From: Stratiolaelaps scimitus
Taxonomy: Eukaryota; Arthropoda; Arachnida; Mesostigmata; Laelapidae
Direction: 5' to 3'
DNA: 64,000 nucleotides
NCBI GenBank assembly: GCA_019614645.1
Contig: JABWDB010000005.1
Span: 16,481,001-16,545,000, forward strand
This document shows positions 35,576 through 50,177 of this stretch, one piece after another. The translations under genes and the position numbers were made by a program. The notes beneath the pieces were generated by a model. The model did not search any database. It was not told where the DNA came from and saw only the letters and a list, made by a program, of their open reading frames with translations. Each line of letters opens with the position of its first letter. The first letter of the stretch is position 1.

Positions 35576-38500
35576 CCAGGGCTCGTGTAGTTCGGCCACC
35601 CGATCAGCGCCGGACCGAAAAGTCAGAAGGTCGATTGGGAGCTCGTTTCCGCGCAGCGTTTCAAGACGAACGCAGCGGAGACGTCGTCAACTTCACCAGT
35701 CGCTCGGTTAGCTTGTCGCATTTTGTCTAAGATTTAACGCACGCAGATGCATCAAAACAGCGGCAGCCTGTGTTCGTCGACTGGGTACATGAGGCCTACT
35801 TGCTTATTAGTAACACCGAGTCCCACCGATGATATCTCGATGAGGCGGCGAACGCTAAGTGTACATTACGTTCGGCATCATCAGGTCAGCAATATCATGG
35901 GCCACACTGAGCTCGCAAGCGGTGGACAAGTGTTGTATATTACGGCGGACCAGTGGGATAGCAGTCACCAGTGACAACATATACGCACATGCAACAAATC
36001 TACGATAGTGCTGATGGTGAACGCTGTATCAAGAGATCAAGGGCGGTCCCTGAACAGTGAGCCTCTGCGATGCTCTTCGATGCGCTTGTGGCAGTAGGTA
36101 TGCTTGGTTTGAACTGGCTGATAAAAACTACTACCTGCGAACATGTTACGCTATACGCCCTAAGTAGTTGCTCAGATATTCTTGGTTGCCGTGGTACTGG
36201 TGACGGCGATACCGGTCCCATATCCCTTGCACCTGACGTACAAGCGGTATATGCGATCAACGCAGAAACGTAAACTGTTCGATCGCTGACAGCAACCGAT
36301 ATCAAATATAATAGCAACCAGTAAGTAAACCTCGGACGTCCCTAGGCAGGGTTTGTGATTCAACGACAGTAGCACGACTCATTTCACTATAACCATTATC
36401 GAGGCATCGCAAACTTGCAGCGATGAAACTAGAGTTATCCTCACGTCATAGTTGTAGTGCCAGTGAGTCCCGGGAAAGAGCAACAAACGGAATGCTTCCA
36501 AAAATCGCTTCACACTGCTTTAACCGAATGCTTATAATAGCGAATCCAGTGTTGTACAATGAACTTCTGTGTGTGCCATCGATCAATGACTATATCGACA
36601 ATCGATAAGGTCCTAATTGTAATGTGTGTACATAGAATTCACAAGGAATATTATACCTAACCGCAATCAAACTATCGACGGGTCCCAAAGATATAACGCA
36701 TGTTTTTTGCCATCGTGGCCGATCGCAGTCGCGTGCCCCTATCCTCAAAAACATGACAGCAACGAAGTGCACATGTGAGAGTCGAGTTCCTTCCAATGTG
36801 ACTCTTCTGCTCTTCTCGAGCGGACCGACGGGCTCCCGAGTGTTAGTCTGATCGAAGGAACCGACGCTCGATTATCTGTGAACACCACAGCCAATAGCGG
36901 CTGCTCTTACTACAAGAGCTCGATCCTCTCATGAGTTTACAACTTACTAGGTCTAGGCAAAACGATGGAGGGGACCAGTAGCTCATTGAGAAGACAGTAG
37001 CAAGCAACAGCTATTCCTGCTCGATAACCGCTCTGTTCAACACCGATACGATATCGTGTGCACGACTGCGCTGGAGCAATCAACGTGCTCTGTTTCTGAT
37101 ACATCGTGTCCGATAATAGCGCGTGCTCGGACGCGGCCGCTGTCTGTCGAAAAGGTCAAACTAGGCCCTAAGGCTTTTTTGAATATACAGATATATTGAA
37201 AGCCAAATATTCGTAGAAATAAGATTCGCACCAGAGTCATGTCCAGTCGCTCGCCAGATGACAGCCTCCATGAACAGACAAAGGCCAATTCTCAACGACG
37301 ACCTCGTCGTCGTCATCCTCGTCTAAACGTCGCGTCGTTACCGTCCCGGCCTAGGAAGTTGGGTCAGCCCAAACAATGGGTGAGCGGTGGTGTCTTAAGC
37401 TGTGGCGACTCGGGGTAGCCTGGATTCTAGCGAGGACTCACTATCTCGCTACCACTGGGTGTTGGCTAATACAATCGGTGGGTAGGAGAGGCTGACACGA
37501 CTAGCGTACTACAGCTGGTTATATTATAGCTGGCTAGCTCATTGCTTTCTTGTCGTTTTCGAAAGGGGCAGCGACAGAGACAGTGGTAGCATTTGACAGA
37601 GAGAAAAGCTAGGATAAAGAAAGTGAAATAGAAGAAAAAACATGAGGTAGAAGGTCTAAAGAAGATATTTCAATTAGTCAATTTGTCCAGGCACACTAAC
37701 CCACTCACGTGTACACAATTCATATATAATAGTTTTGGCCCAACAACAGGAGGTTGCCCCGTAATTTAGTGAGTTCAACATGTTTGTTTTTGTCGTTTTT
37801 GTTCGAATTTTTGCTGTTTCCTACAAGCATATATTTATAGAGAAATGAGTATCTCAACACAAAGGAATGAGGGGAAAAAATTCAGGAAATAAAATTTCAG
37901 CTGTGGAGTGCAAATTTCGCTTAAACTCCCACCAGCGATTCAAGATTGTCACTCAAATATGACCCGCCCCCTGGGAAAACTTCTTCTCTTGTATTGGGAG
38001 AAATGAAGAAAGTGCAGGGTAGGTCTCCTTCGGAACCATCGAACCTTGGTTCTTCGGTCGTAGAGTGGTGTACCCTTTCGAGCACCCTGTATATATGCTT
38101 ACTACCTGGTTACGTTAAGCCTCTTGGCATGAGGGTTAATTGGCCTGCTATATGTGATGGCTTCAATGCGCCCCCGTGGTTCTGCGTGTCACGAACGCTG
38201 CAAGAGACGGTCAGACGGGCGGCCCTTCGTTGTCTCTCATAATGAAAATCTGGGGTCGCTTCATCATGTTCTAAACGGTCCAGCGTGACTCTCTACGGTG
38301 GCTACTGTAGGAATCCTTGAAAGAAAACTGCGTCAGTCAGCCAGCCTACAAGAAGCAATAAAACAGATCTCAATCGACACGCGCGTGTGCCCAACGAGGC
38401 TCACATAGACAGTCTCTATGCACTAAGTATAAATGTCGACTTTTGGTGTGCACAATAGATACGAGGGCTCGACAAATCGCATCTTACGAAAGGTCGTATC

Positions 38501-41468
38501 TCGTACGGTGGCTGCACAGTATGTTTCTTCGCGGGCGCTTAAAAGCCTCTCACTCAACATGCCTAAACAATGCTAACATATCATGTTGATTTTCGAGAAG
38601 CTTCGAGCAAGTTCCATAGTTTATATATTAGCCGTATCTAAATAGTGTTTAAATGTTCCCTTTAACTTTTGATACTTGCACGGTCGGGAGAATCCGACCG
38701 TCGAGGGCCCACCAGGCATCGGTGTTGCAGCAAATCGTAAACCCATAGCGGCACAGAACAAGTGTCATTAATTGATTCTTCAAGAGAAAAGAGAAAGCAT
38801 TTCGCCTACGACGACAATTTGTATGAGTGCAAGTCGTCTGTCACGCTCTACGAACCAAGTGCGAACGATCCGCGAGAGCTGGTCGAGGTCCCACAGTAGA
38901 TCGTAGTGTGTCTGCCGTGAATCACTTGTCGGTGTTGTTCATTGGCCAGACCGGTTCGTTTTCTACGCTACATCTGCCAAGCGAGGCGGATAGGAGGGAG
39001 GGATACTTCGGATAACCTGACTCAATGCCTCTACTCAGTGGCATTTATCGTCAGAAACAGGATTGTGCCACTTCGTCGTCTCGCGAGCCCGTCGCGAGCC
39101 CAACTCGACAACCTCAAACGCCCTCGGTACCGGTACGCCGACTGTCCCACACTTTCTCGGCAAGATCAGAATCCCTCCCGGCTATCCCGACTGGCCAATT
39201 GGCGACCGCGTCATCGCCTGCCTATACATTCTGCTTATAGCATCTGCTGCTCTCCGGCATCGTCGTCCTTCTAGGCTTCGCTTGCGTTTCTCACTCTTGA
39301 TCACCTGTTTCCCTGTCACCCGCCTCTCCGCCTCTCCGCGAATCCCCGTATATTCTCTCTTTATTTCTCGTTCGGAGTCTCGCCTTCTTCTGGGTGTCTT
39401 TCTCCATCAATCCCTGATCCATAACTCAGTGTATTTTATGTTATGTTACGCTTCTGTGAAACGTCGTAAAATTAGAGGCCGCTCGTTGCCATCACAATCA
39501 CAGTTACTGGCCCTGGTACCGCTGGTGCCGGCACCGCTAGCGCTGTGCTAATGTCACCGGTGCTCAGGAACCCCCGCAGAGGGCAGCGCCGAAGCGCCGA
39601 ATAGCCGCGCCTTCTGCAGCCTGCAAATTCCACTGCTGCTGCTGCGGCTGCCGCCAGAGATTTTTTGGCTTATTCCCGCTCTCCCTGTCTCTCTCTCTCT
39701 ACAGAAGTGTGCTGTGTACGAATGTGTTCATACGGAGACCTGTGAATGCGCGTGGTGGCTCGTGCGAGCTGCCATACAGTGACTGTCGTGCGTCACCATA
39801 GTGCGTCTATCCATCTGTCTGGGCTCAGCACAGGGACTTGCGCGCAGGCGGTGGATGCGCGAATCCATCGACAACGAAAGAGAGGAAAAATAGAAGACAA
39901 AATAGATGTGGCATGACATTGCTTTCTTGACGACGACGAGGCCGGCGAAATCAGCGCCGACGCTTTTTGGCCGAGTAGGAGGTCTTGAAAAGCCGATGTT
40001 GGCGGACGCACTTGCCTGGACGACGGACCAATTTAAAGGGCCTTTGAAGAAGCTGCACCACCGCAAGCTGTGGTCGAAAATTTGACGACTGTGTAATCAT
40101 CCAGGTGATGAAGATGATTACGAGGGGTGGTCTCGCTTTTGCGGCCATGTGCATTGGAGGTATAAATATACACATGGATGAAAACCGATCGTGCCTTCCG
40201 TGTTCACCGTAAACTTAGTCTAGTTTAGGTGAAGATCTTTGTTTTGTTTGAAAATAAGACGCGAGGTGACAATGAGACGAAAAGAATAGTGCCGCGATTG
40301 ATTGATGCGTCTAGTCTAGTTCGCCCAGCAATGTGTTGGTCATTCTGGCCGATGGTGGCTGATAGTGTCTTTTGACATCTCTATGTATACACATTGACTT
40401 TATATGTCCAAGAAAGATCTCCAAATGCGTCGGTGTCTTCCCAAGCACTTTTTTGGTCTTGGCCATCTACCGCGGTCCCTTCAATTTCGAAGGTGAACCG
40501 CCGCCAACGCGTATTCACTTGTCTCATTGATAAGGTTGCGGATAGGCAATTCCACATGTATAATACATAACTCTGATCAATATTCCCAACTCCAGTGCGT
40601 CAAATATATCGTACGAACGAACGACCAGCCGCCGCTCCTACGAACCAAAGCTAACGACGTCTAGAGAGCAAGAGAACTAGGGAGAGATTAACCGCGGATG
40701 CAAAATAAATCGATAGGATCGGCCATAACTGGCGTCGCCGTGCCGTGAAACACGATCCAAATGGCCATGGACAGTGCTTGAGGGCTGTCAACTGAGCTGT
40801 CTGCATGCGCCGCTTCGTCGTACGGCGTCTGCGGTGCCATCAAAGGCATTATCTGATAGGCTAACAAAATATATTAACTACATGAAACTTACTAAATCAC
40901 ATATTGTGGTTATCTCTCTGGGAGAAGTGACGAGGTGAGAGGTATAGTCGTATCTTGTGTGTATGTGTGCCGAGTCACTACTGCCACACAAGTGCCCTTT
41001 TTCACACGGGTCTTTGCGGCCATCGGACGTCTATAAATCTTCGAACGAAGTGCATAGTCGTCTTGCGCCAGACGCGGTTAAACAGATGCAAACGAGGATA
41101 CCTTATGAGAATGTGCATTGTCTTCTGTGGATCAGCCATATAATAGGACCTATCGCAATCTGGTCGCTTAGACCCTACTGCCAAGGGACAGAATATAGAG
41201 AGATGCGAAGACAATTATAAGCAGCGTTGTGATAAGACTGCAGTTCCGTTAATAAACCAAACCTTGTATTGTATTGTATAGCAGCAACAATAATAGCATT
41301 AACAATCTGATCTACTGATCTTGTTCATGTGGCAATACGACGACTGTGTTATACAATCTGAATGAGACGTCTCTCCTGCGTCATAAAGGTGTTGATCTGA
41401 TTTAGCAGTTCTCAAGACTGGCATCGTGTCACTGTTGAGGAAGACACCGGCATATACTCACGACTAAG

Positions 41469-41470
<2 letters not shown>

Positions 41471-41510
<40 letters not shown>
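41471..41510. repeat. (AT)n microsatellite, longest in the window
   Basis: Twenty uninterrupted units. Confidence 0.95.
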
Positions 41511-41516
<6 letters not shown>

Positions 41517-44365
41517 GAATATGCTAATCGACATCATTAAAAATGCCGTAAACACCGCAGCAAAACAATTAGATCCTACCGGCCGATTCCTGAGAGGCCA
41601 ATGGACGCGATAAACTAGGCTGGACGAAGTGAAGGGAGAACGTCAATTAATACGGTTGTCTGAAGGTTGTTGTCGATCGGAAATTTCGTTCTGCCAAGGC
41701 GCCTGTCGGTACAGTAACGCGAACCATCGCCGAAGGATGCAAACAATTAACCAAGTGAAATATTTAAGCCTCAGACTTAGACAAACATTTCACGAACGAA
41801 AGCATTTTCTTCATCGCAAGTAACAGAAGCGTGGTCGAATATCGACTCCCTGTTGCTGTGCTGAACTTCCTTTGCACGATACAAAATTTGATCGTAAAAA
41901 TAGTTATTTTTTTTATCAAAAACAAAAAACAACAACACCAACAATGTGAAAATGTGTCCTTCGTTGGGGGACGCTGATTAGGAAAACGGTCAATTGTCTC
42001 TTGCCGTTGTCGTCGTAGTAAACAGGGTCGTCGGTTAGTCCCTTTGATTTCAGCTGGGAACCGATGCCGATATCGCCTCCGCTGTCATCAGATCATGGCT
42101 ACTATAGCTATCCAAGAGCCATGCCCATCCGTCGATAGAACACAACCGTGTAGAGCAGCCAGTTCTGATAACAAGTGTGCTGTTTACAAGACCGAACTAC
42201 CCATGCAAAGCACGGCCCGAGGGAAGCAGACACCGGCGTGATTTTCGTTTCTTCTATCGGGCATAATCGCATGTGAATAGCATTCGGCTATGCCCATCTT
42301 GTTCGTCACCGGTTGCTACCCAGGGTAAATCAACAATCAGAGCAAGGTTGACGATCGCCCCGAAGGCAGGCAAGCAGGCAGGCGATTACGAAGCTCATTT
42401 GTAGTTAGTAGCCATTCGTAGCAGCAGTAACGGAGCAGAGCAGAGAGAACCGGCTACAAATGTTTACTTGGTTAATCATTGACCTCCGAAGATATATAAC
42501 AGCGCTATGGGAATATACGTGGCTGGAGGGTTATTAGGGGTTCTACATTGCGGATGACGTGGGGTGATACGACGATTGAGATGTCACACGACTATATGCG
42601 GTTATGGCAGAGAATTGTGGAGCCGCCAACTTTCGAACGGGGGAAGAATTCTGCCGAGGTGAAATTTCGAAACATCTCCGAGCCGTCAACTAGCTTGAAC
42701 TCAGAATAATCTCGTTCTCAAGTAAACGCAACGAACTTTTGAGAGTAGAGGAAGTCCGCGCCCTCCACAAATCGCCCGTTATGTTCAGGAGTCACTGCTT
42801 TTGTACGTGTCGGTCGCACCTGTTTTTTTGCAAGGCATCTGAACATCGCAGCCGCGTTACGATTGGCCCATATTTTCAAGCAGACACCCCACCCCGGACA
42901 CCATAACAACATCAGCCATAACGATACAACGAATCACTTGTAACAACAATAACAGCAACGGCACGAGAAGTGAGCTTGTCGATGCCACCATCGTCGCAGC
43001 TATCATCTGCCGCAGGAAGCACAATAGACGAAACTGCTATAGAAATCGACTCGTGACGGCTCAAAATGAAAAGCATCCTCTATCTTCTTCTAAAAACGGC
43101 CGGAAGATGCGACATGATATCACTTTAATGACAGCAACAACAAGTCGGCGGACCAGACGATGGACACCAAATCGCAATAACAACACGAGCAGGGGCGACG
43201 GTTGCAAAGTGGCGTCATCAGCAGCGGTCGACGGTAAAGGCCCTGCTCTGCTTGCCGCTACGCTGTCTCGATGTGTATCCGAATAAGCAAAACCAATGAC
43301 CAATGGCTACGACGACTGCTATCCCAGCGACTCCGACTACCTCCACGACAACCTCTCTCTCATATCACGAAAGTGTACGATCAGCAGCTATGTGATGTTT
43401 GATGCTTGCCTTCCCACTTTTCTCAGTCATATCTGTTTTTTCTTTCTACAAATGGTGATTCCAATGGCAGCAATGGTCTTCCCTGTGATGGCGGCGCTAC
43501 CGCGTAACAGTGCCGACGGCCCATGTTTCCGCAGCACGTCAGCAGACACCGATGGAACTCGTTGGTAGGGCGGTGTAAGAATTCGAAACGAAGGGGAACG
43601 CGGAATGGTTACTGCCAATTTAAGTCGCCAGTAGTAATAGTAGGCCGGGGACACAGACACGGGTAGAGAGATACACGCGCGTAGTGTGACTTTTCACTTA
43701 TTTATTTGTTCGCCGCTAGCTCCAGCTACGTATGCTCGTCCGTGATTTGCTCAATGAATGCTATACATATGTAGATGTATCGAAAAAATTGAAGCATGGC
43801 GTTGGGTGCAGCGTCGAGCTGGCGGGTGCTTGAGTCACTTGGTGCGCGAGCGACCCACGATCCTACCATATGTCGTGAGTGAGATGCATTCAGTGCCACT
43901 GGCCGGGTGTGCCTGTTAGCAGCCAGAATGCTATCATGTCTTGGCATGCCACATCGTCAACTACACTACGCAGGCAGACGACATCTGCTACCACTAAAAC
44001 AACTACTGCTACTACTACGACCACTACTACAGATATTACTAGCATATCTTAGTCATAGCGGTGCAGGGAGCAACCGATGAATGAGCGGAAGCTAGGAAAA
44101 ATGCTGCCGCTTCTGCTGCAGGAAAGAATGGAGAAGGACAGCGCCAAAAGAGCTTGAAGAAAGAGATGCCTACAAGAGATGCCGCCACCACCCCACCACG
44201 ACCACGACCATCAACAACAGCGAGAACTCCAAGACCAAAAGAGCCATCGAGATGATGATCCTAGCGGTGGTGATGATGATGATACTGCTGCAGCTGCTGG
44301 TGATGACGATGATATCTGATGTCGTTGACGGTGTTGAAAAACGATGAAGCAACCGAGCAGGAGCA

Positions 44366-44381
44366 CCAGCAGCAGCAGCAG
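44366..44381. repeat. (CAG)n run
   Basis: About five units. Confidence 0.85.
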
Positions 44382-44531
44382 AGGCGGCGGCAGTGGTGAA
44401 TGCAACGGGACCAAAAGCTGGAGCAAATCAAAAGGCAGCGACGACGAGGACGACCGTGAAGAGCGAGAATCAGAATACGTACTGGAGAAGACTTGTATCA
44501 AAGACAGGCAAATCTTCGGGAAGAGAAAAAC

Positions 44532-44573
44532 ATATATCTATATATATATATATATGTAGGGAGAGAGAGAGAG
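44532..44573. repeat. (TA)n followed by (GA)n
   Basis: About 12 TA units, then a short GTAG joint and about seven GA units. Confidence 0.9.
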
Positions 44574-45249
44574 GGCGATCGATGTGGCGTGCGCACACCG
44601 TTTGGACGGGGGAAGTAAAAGGACACCGTTTAATAATCAAAAGCCATTATTCCATTGAGATCACAAAACGTGACTCGATGCATGCGACGGATACACGGCC
44701 GTATGAACACGAAAAGAACGAAACCATCGATATCGAAGTCAGCCAGCGGAAGGCGTGATCATACGCTTCGTCGACATCCAGTAAATGTCATATAAATGTG
44801 ATATAGAGAGCACAAGATCAATCGAATTACCACTGCTGCACGACCACGAACCAAAAAGGGGACACGACCGGTGGGCTATGAAGGTAAATGACAACTTGGA
44901 GCCAATGGGAACAGTCAGTCAGCGAAGGACGAACAGTCGTAGGTCGAAATGGAAATGTTACTTGTGCGAGATTGGATAGTGGAAACATGCGGGGGACTTC
45001 GCAAAACTTTGAATGCAAATGAGACGAGAGCGTTGAATTAAGAATGCGTTGAATTAATTGTTGATTTGCGAAAAAGCTTCATGAGTTGAAGACCTGTGAA
45101 GGTCGACAGGATGTTGACATTGCTTAGGATTGACTTCGGATCAATCAGACGAGTTGTATGGATGCTTTTCATGCCGCCTTTCGGAATAGAACGAGGCGGT
45201 TATTAGGCTCAAATCTACGCGTAAGCCATAAGTACAACGGGATATCTCG

Positions 45250-45666
45250 ATGGGACGCGTGGCCAGTCCGTGTTGCACCCAATGGACGAGGCTGGACTAT
45301 AAAAGGCGACTCATCGAAGCAGGATGTACCTGTCATGGCCTGTCTTCGCCGAAAGTGACCCCTAGATCTCAGACCGCTGCCAGTGACTCTGCACATGTTC
45401 CCATTGCCCGCGTCGGCTGGGTCACTTCCTCTCTGCTGAGCGAGGAAGAACTAACTAACTTCATCGAAGAACACCACCCCCGCCGGAGGACGGTGTGTCT
45501 TTTTTTCGTTCTACGGGCGAGCGTGTGCAATTTCTACGGCGCGTCTGTACGACCTTATGCAGACTCGTGGTGGCTGGTCTCACCGATGAGCTTGCCGCGC
45601 CCGATGTTCGCCGGTATTGACCTCCCCTTGTTTTCGGGAAGGAACACCTCTTTGCAGAAGCATTGA
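45250..45666 (+). other. long open frame, probably not a gene
   Basis: A 138-codon ATG frame with a mixed composition; the middle reads SSLLSEEELTNFIEEHHPRR, which is plausible protein, but both flanks are Cys/Arg/Ser-rich as expected by chance in GC-rich DNA. No domain or splice framing is seen. Confidence 0.12.
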
Positions 45667-45865
45667 GTCGTGGCACCATCGAGCGTAGCAACAGGTCGCC
45701 CGATTCGTTACAACAACAGGACTCCAACACCACTACAGCTACGACTACGGCGGCGCCATAACGCTAGTGCTAATTATTGTTTATGTACACATATACGACC
45801 GCATTTTTATGGTAGTAAAGGCAAGCGCCGCCGTTAGCATCCAACGTCTGTCTCCATGGCCCAAC

Positions 45866-45889
45866 GTATATATACATATATATATATAT
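45866..45889. repeat. (TA)n microsatellite
   Basis: About 12 units with one CA. Confidence 0.85.
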
Positions 45890-47285
45890 GTAATATAACT
45901 AGCAGGAGCAGACAACACTTTGACCTGTTGTTTCTCCGTAGTTTCGCACCAATCCTCCCTTGGGCGGCCCGGCCCGGTCTGGAACTAATTCAACCTAACT
46001 GAGAAGGCAGCACTCGTAGAAGAGCTAAAGTAGTTGGAAATCAATATGAACTAAGGGATGTGGTTGATCGATGCAGCCGACCCATCAAACTGTGTACGCA
46101 TATAAGTTAGCTGGTAGTGGTGTTATGGACCGCTTCGGAATTGCGTATTCGTCACATAACTAAAGAGAGAGAGAGAATTATGTGATGAGCGTAGTGATTT
46201 GCAGAAAATTAGCAAATGTGAACTAAGAAAATACTATGCCTGCCTATGTAACATATCGCGCATCACTGTATCGCCTTGTCGGAGTTGACACTATACTGCG
46301 GATCGTGTTACAAGGAGGCAGGTCTTCCAGGCTGACACACGGCCAACCCCTCACGTCCGTGGCATTGCTTCATAAGACAGACCCCTTAACGCAAATGTGC
46401 AAAGGTGGGGAGAGAACCCGTGCACTTACATATATCCTCTGTTTGCAAGGCGGGACCGAGATGCAACTACGAGAGGAGGCAGATCGGTCCTTGATCTCCT
46501 GTCCAAGGCGATAATTCAGCTATTTTTTGCTAGAAAAAAGATACTCACATTCCCAGAAGCAAAGACATTCAACTCTATCTCCTATATTAAGTGATGGCCA
46601 TGGCTTCATAACAGGTTGATTGACTCAATCGATGTATAAATGACTAGAAACAATATGATAATATTAAACTCACAATCAAAGGTAGCCGTCATTCCAGAGT
46701 TCATCACAGTATCGCCCGTATGGCCGGATCTCAGCCCTTCGTTTACCATAGCACTGTTCCCTGAAACAGCCAGTGGCGCTGACCGCACCGCGATCGTCGA
46801 CCAGGATGAGCACAACGACGTCCTCACACCGGCCGCAGCCTCTGTCGTATCGACTAGTGAGTGGTGTTTTTCGTTAGTGCGTTTTCGTTGCTCTGTCTCT
46901 GCTCTTGTCGTCTCGAGCGCCGCGGGAAGCCAAAAGGAGTTCTCGGAAAAAAGAGCACCGCCGCACTTTTCGAGATGAGGTGACACCCTGGAGGGCGCCT
47001 TCATCTCGACCAACGCCCAGCCACCACCGCTTATTCCCTTCTGACAACAACAGCGGCAACGCCGGCAGCGTCCTCTTTGTTGCGATCGATGCTGCCGTTA
47101 TGAGAACCACGGCACCGTTGTCCCCTCTGTCGTCGTCGTCGGCAACGATCGCTTCGCGGCGTAGTCCCATATCATTCTCTATACTTATTTACCTCGCGGT
47201 CGTGCGGTTGAGGTCAACCGCACTAAACTAATTATTACGTAAATGAACTCGCCGTCGCGTTTCGCCGAACGTCAGCCGGCAGGGC

Positions 47286-47330
47286 GGCCAGCCAGCCAGC
47301 CAGCCAGCCGGCCGCTCGGTCGGTCGGTCG
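47286..47330. repeat. (CCAG)n then (GGTC)n tetranucleotide repeats
   Basis: Five CAGC units pass through CCGG to four CGGT units, making a roughly palindromic CpG-rich patch. Confidence 0.85.
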
Positions 47331-47970
47331 AAAAAACAAGCATAACACACAGCAAGAGACCCCAACAGAATTGGTCGTTCAACGATGATGACCGATATTC
47401 GATGAATAGTCACGTAGTCACAACCTGGCAGAACAACCTATTTATGGTTGGGTCCTGTATGGCTGCGACGGCGATTGATGATGATGTGGCGAGATCGAGC
47501 TATCCGCCGATCGGCGAGAACTACAATTGCCGCTACGATCCATCCGATATTGGCACTGTGTATTGAGCGGATTGGAGATCATTGCCCGGTCGGCAGGCTA
47601 GCCACAGGTCGTACGTCTATCCCTGAGGCGAACGGAGACAAGTTAACGGGCGCGGTCGCCGGTCGGATGGCCCAGCTTGGTCTAGCTAACTGGCTAGCGA
47701 GCTGGGTTGTCGTTTTCAGGTCCGCGCCCAGAGACAGGCGTCCTTCTTCGTTTGTGCATCGGACTCGACAGGTGCCTCCAGTCGGTCGGCGTTTCTGCCG
47801 TTCGTTGCCTCCTCACAGTCGCCTTTGCGATTAAGTGGCTTGTATCCGCCGTAACCGCCGGAGCAGCAGCAGCAGCACAAAAAGGCGTCGCGACCGCATT
47901 ACCAATACGAGGTCATCATACGATACCTAGGTATAGAGCATGGGAACTGTATGTCGTCTGCGTGCTCGTC

Positions 47971-47986
47971 TGTGTGTGTGTGTGTC
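47971..47986. repeat. (TG)n run
   Basis: About eight units. Confidence 0.85.
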
Positions 47987-49811
47987 TAAGTATAAGCGAG
48001 CGAGCGAGATAGATAGATACAAACGATGTACGCGCAACTCAAGTAGGTGTCCACTACCCCGACTGCTATGATTGGGGAGTTCTGCGCACTACCGCCACAG
48101 TCGGCGTCAACCTGTAGTGTTCAGCCACTGAGCTCTCGGCCGGCCAACCCAGCACAAATCACAGGGTTTGAATATAACAGCAGTCGAACGAGCCGTACAG
48201 AGTGGACGGGATAAGGAATTATAGTATAAAAACGAACACTTAGGCTAGTAGCTTTGGCGATCAAAATAACAAAAAAAAGAGGCATGAGTTGAATGTCACG
48301 GGCTCTGCCGCGCTTAGACGACTCGAGAAGAACGCCACAGACAGCGGCAGAAACGGCACCAACGGCAGCAGCGCATAGGTTGCTAGCTACAGTTGCATGG
48401 TTTTAGGTACATATGTCATATCTCCTCTCTCTCTCACTCGGTCGCTGTCTCTCAATCTCTGTCTCCCCCACAACAAAAAAGGGCCACAATCACAACTGTA
48501 TTGGTGGCCGTACTCTTCGTGGTTCGCCGGCAATCGCTCGTTGCCGGCGCGTCGCGACATCAGGAATCACAAACGCGAAGCTCGGCGCCCACATCATGCT
48601 TTGCTGTAAGTGTGAAGGAAGTCAACAGAGGATCACTATTTGGATGGTTTTGCGAATCTTCCCGCGTAGCGCTGATCATTGACATCGCAGAGCCATGACG
48701 TTGGCATTTGACGACGATGGTGAAATGATGATTCGAACACTCGGCAATGGCAGACATTCGGCCGTATAGTCACCTCGATGGGCAACGTCGTTGCTGTTAT
48801 GCGTTCAAGCGCCGCGACAAATGGATCGATATAGGCCGCAACGTCATCGACTCAACGGGTCGAAATACGAGTCGAGGATGACATTCAGTCGACGTCGCAA
48901 AGGCTTTCGACTAAACGGAAAGCATCGAATCGAGCTGATCATAGATGCGGCTCTCTGCCTACACTGAGAGATATCGAATGCTCACCTGTCGATTTATCGG
49001 CAGCAACAAGCAAAATAATAACGCACGACATGAAATTATTATCGTTTTCTTCTTCGGGACAACTGCGATCGCTACGACTCGTGCTGTTGCTACTTGCATC
49101 GTGTGACTCGCCCTTGTTGCATCGGGACCGCCCCTCTCTCCGTGCACGGAAGGGCAGAAGGATTCGATCAATAAGTAACACACACACATGCTGACATAGC
49201 CGCAAGAACACAGAAGTACCATGCATGTCAGTTATCTACATGTTTCCAGCTGCAAATTAACGTTCGAGTATGAACTCGCGCATAACTAATGCCTCGCGAA
49301 TGAGTAGCTAATGTTTCACCGACCCGTCATCGATTGGCGGGTACCCACTGTAGGTCACTAGGGCTTCCACGAACTACTCTTAGGGGCAGAAACGTTACAG
49401 CCGCCGGGTTCTAGGTTCACCGGGTGTTTCAAACACTTCGATCGCCAGCACGGATCCTGCTCGGGTCCCTAACGCGGAGCCTTGATACTGAAGGTCGATT
49501 GTTGACTGCGGTAACTGGTATTTGCACCAATATCTAGTTGCACAATCGAATCTCATAGAAGTGCCACGCAGCCTATTTGTCAGAGCTAATTGGCTTGTTA
49601 ATTTTGAATTTCGCATAAAAACCAGCCACCTCCTTTGGAGTGCCGTAGCCTTGAGGATCGTCGGAGAATCTGTGGCAATGTACCTGCACACATCGGTAGG
49701 TCATTCGAGCACTGTGCATATACAATTGCAGTCATTTATCTCAAGGGCATTCTAGAGTTTTAACGGTACAGCAGCTCGAGCCCCTCATCCGAAGGTACTT
49801 ACTATTATAAT

Positions 49812-49827
49812 ATTGCATTAATGCAAT
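49812..49827. repeat. 16-bp palindrome
   Basis: ATTGCATTAATGCAAT is fully self-complementary, with overlapping ATGCAAT/ATTGCAT octamer-like halves of the kind POU or homeodomain dimers bind. Binding is inference. Confidence 0.85.
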
Positions 49828-50177
49828 TACCCAGCGAGCGACCCATACAGTCATTCCCTCACTCTAACAGCTTCTGCATTGCCCCCAACGGTTCCTGTGG
49901 ATTTGTAGCTTCAAGCTTCTTCCCACAATTGTGTCATGGTATTACACTTATACATCTGTGATCTACGGGGGCCTACAGAAGGCTGACATGTATGTTATCC
50001 CATTAACTCTACGCCATCTCGCCACGCACCGCGAATGCTGAACGCCCTATGACCTTGCTCGATTTGAGGAGCGCAAAGAATTGAGGAATGTGGGCAAATT
50101 CAGGTAGGAATAACCGAGCCCTTCAGATAGTCAAGGTGCGGTCTCCCTCGTTAGCCTGGACCGTGTATCCTTTCTCC

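Larger units (their letters stand above)
33414..43050. other. no firm gene; largely AT-rich intron-like DNA
   Basis: Contains a (CCG)n run, the longest (AT)n tract of the window and a possible transposon end at 38.1 kb. A pyrimidine-TTTCAG acceptor-like site at 42,051 precedes short open frames in two phases, too weak to call. Confidence 0.35.

Noticed and set aside
36175..36188. GATATTCTTGGTTG, identical to the 3' part of miR-190
   Set aside because: The seed half of the miRNA is absent upstream and I saw no convincing hairpin partner, so this is taken as a chance match.
39063..39551. 162-codon + strand ORF
   Set aside because: Overlaps two other long + frames over the same bases; Arg/Ser/Leu-rich and without domain or splice support.
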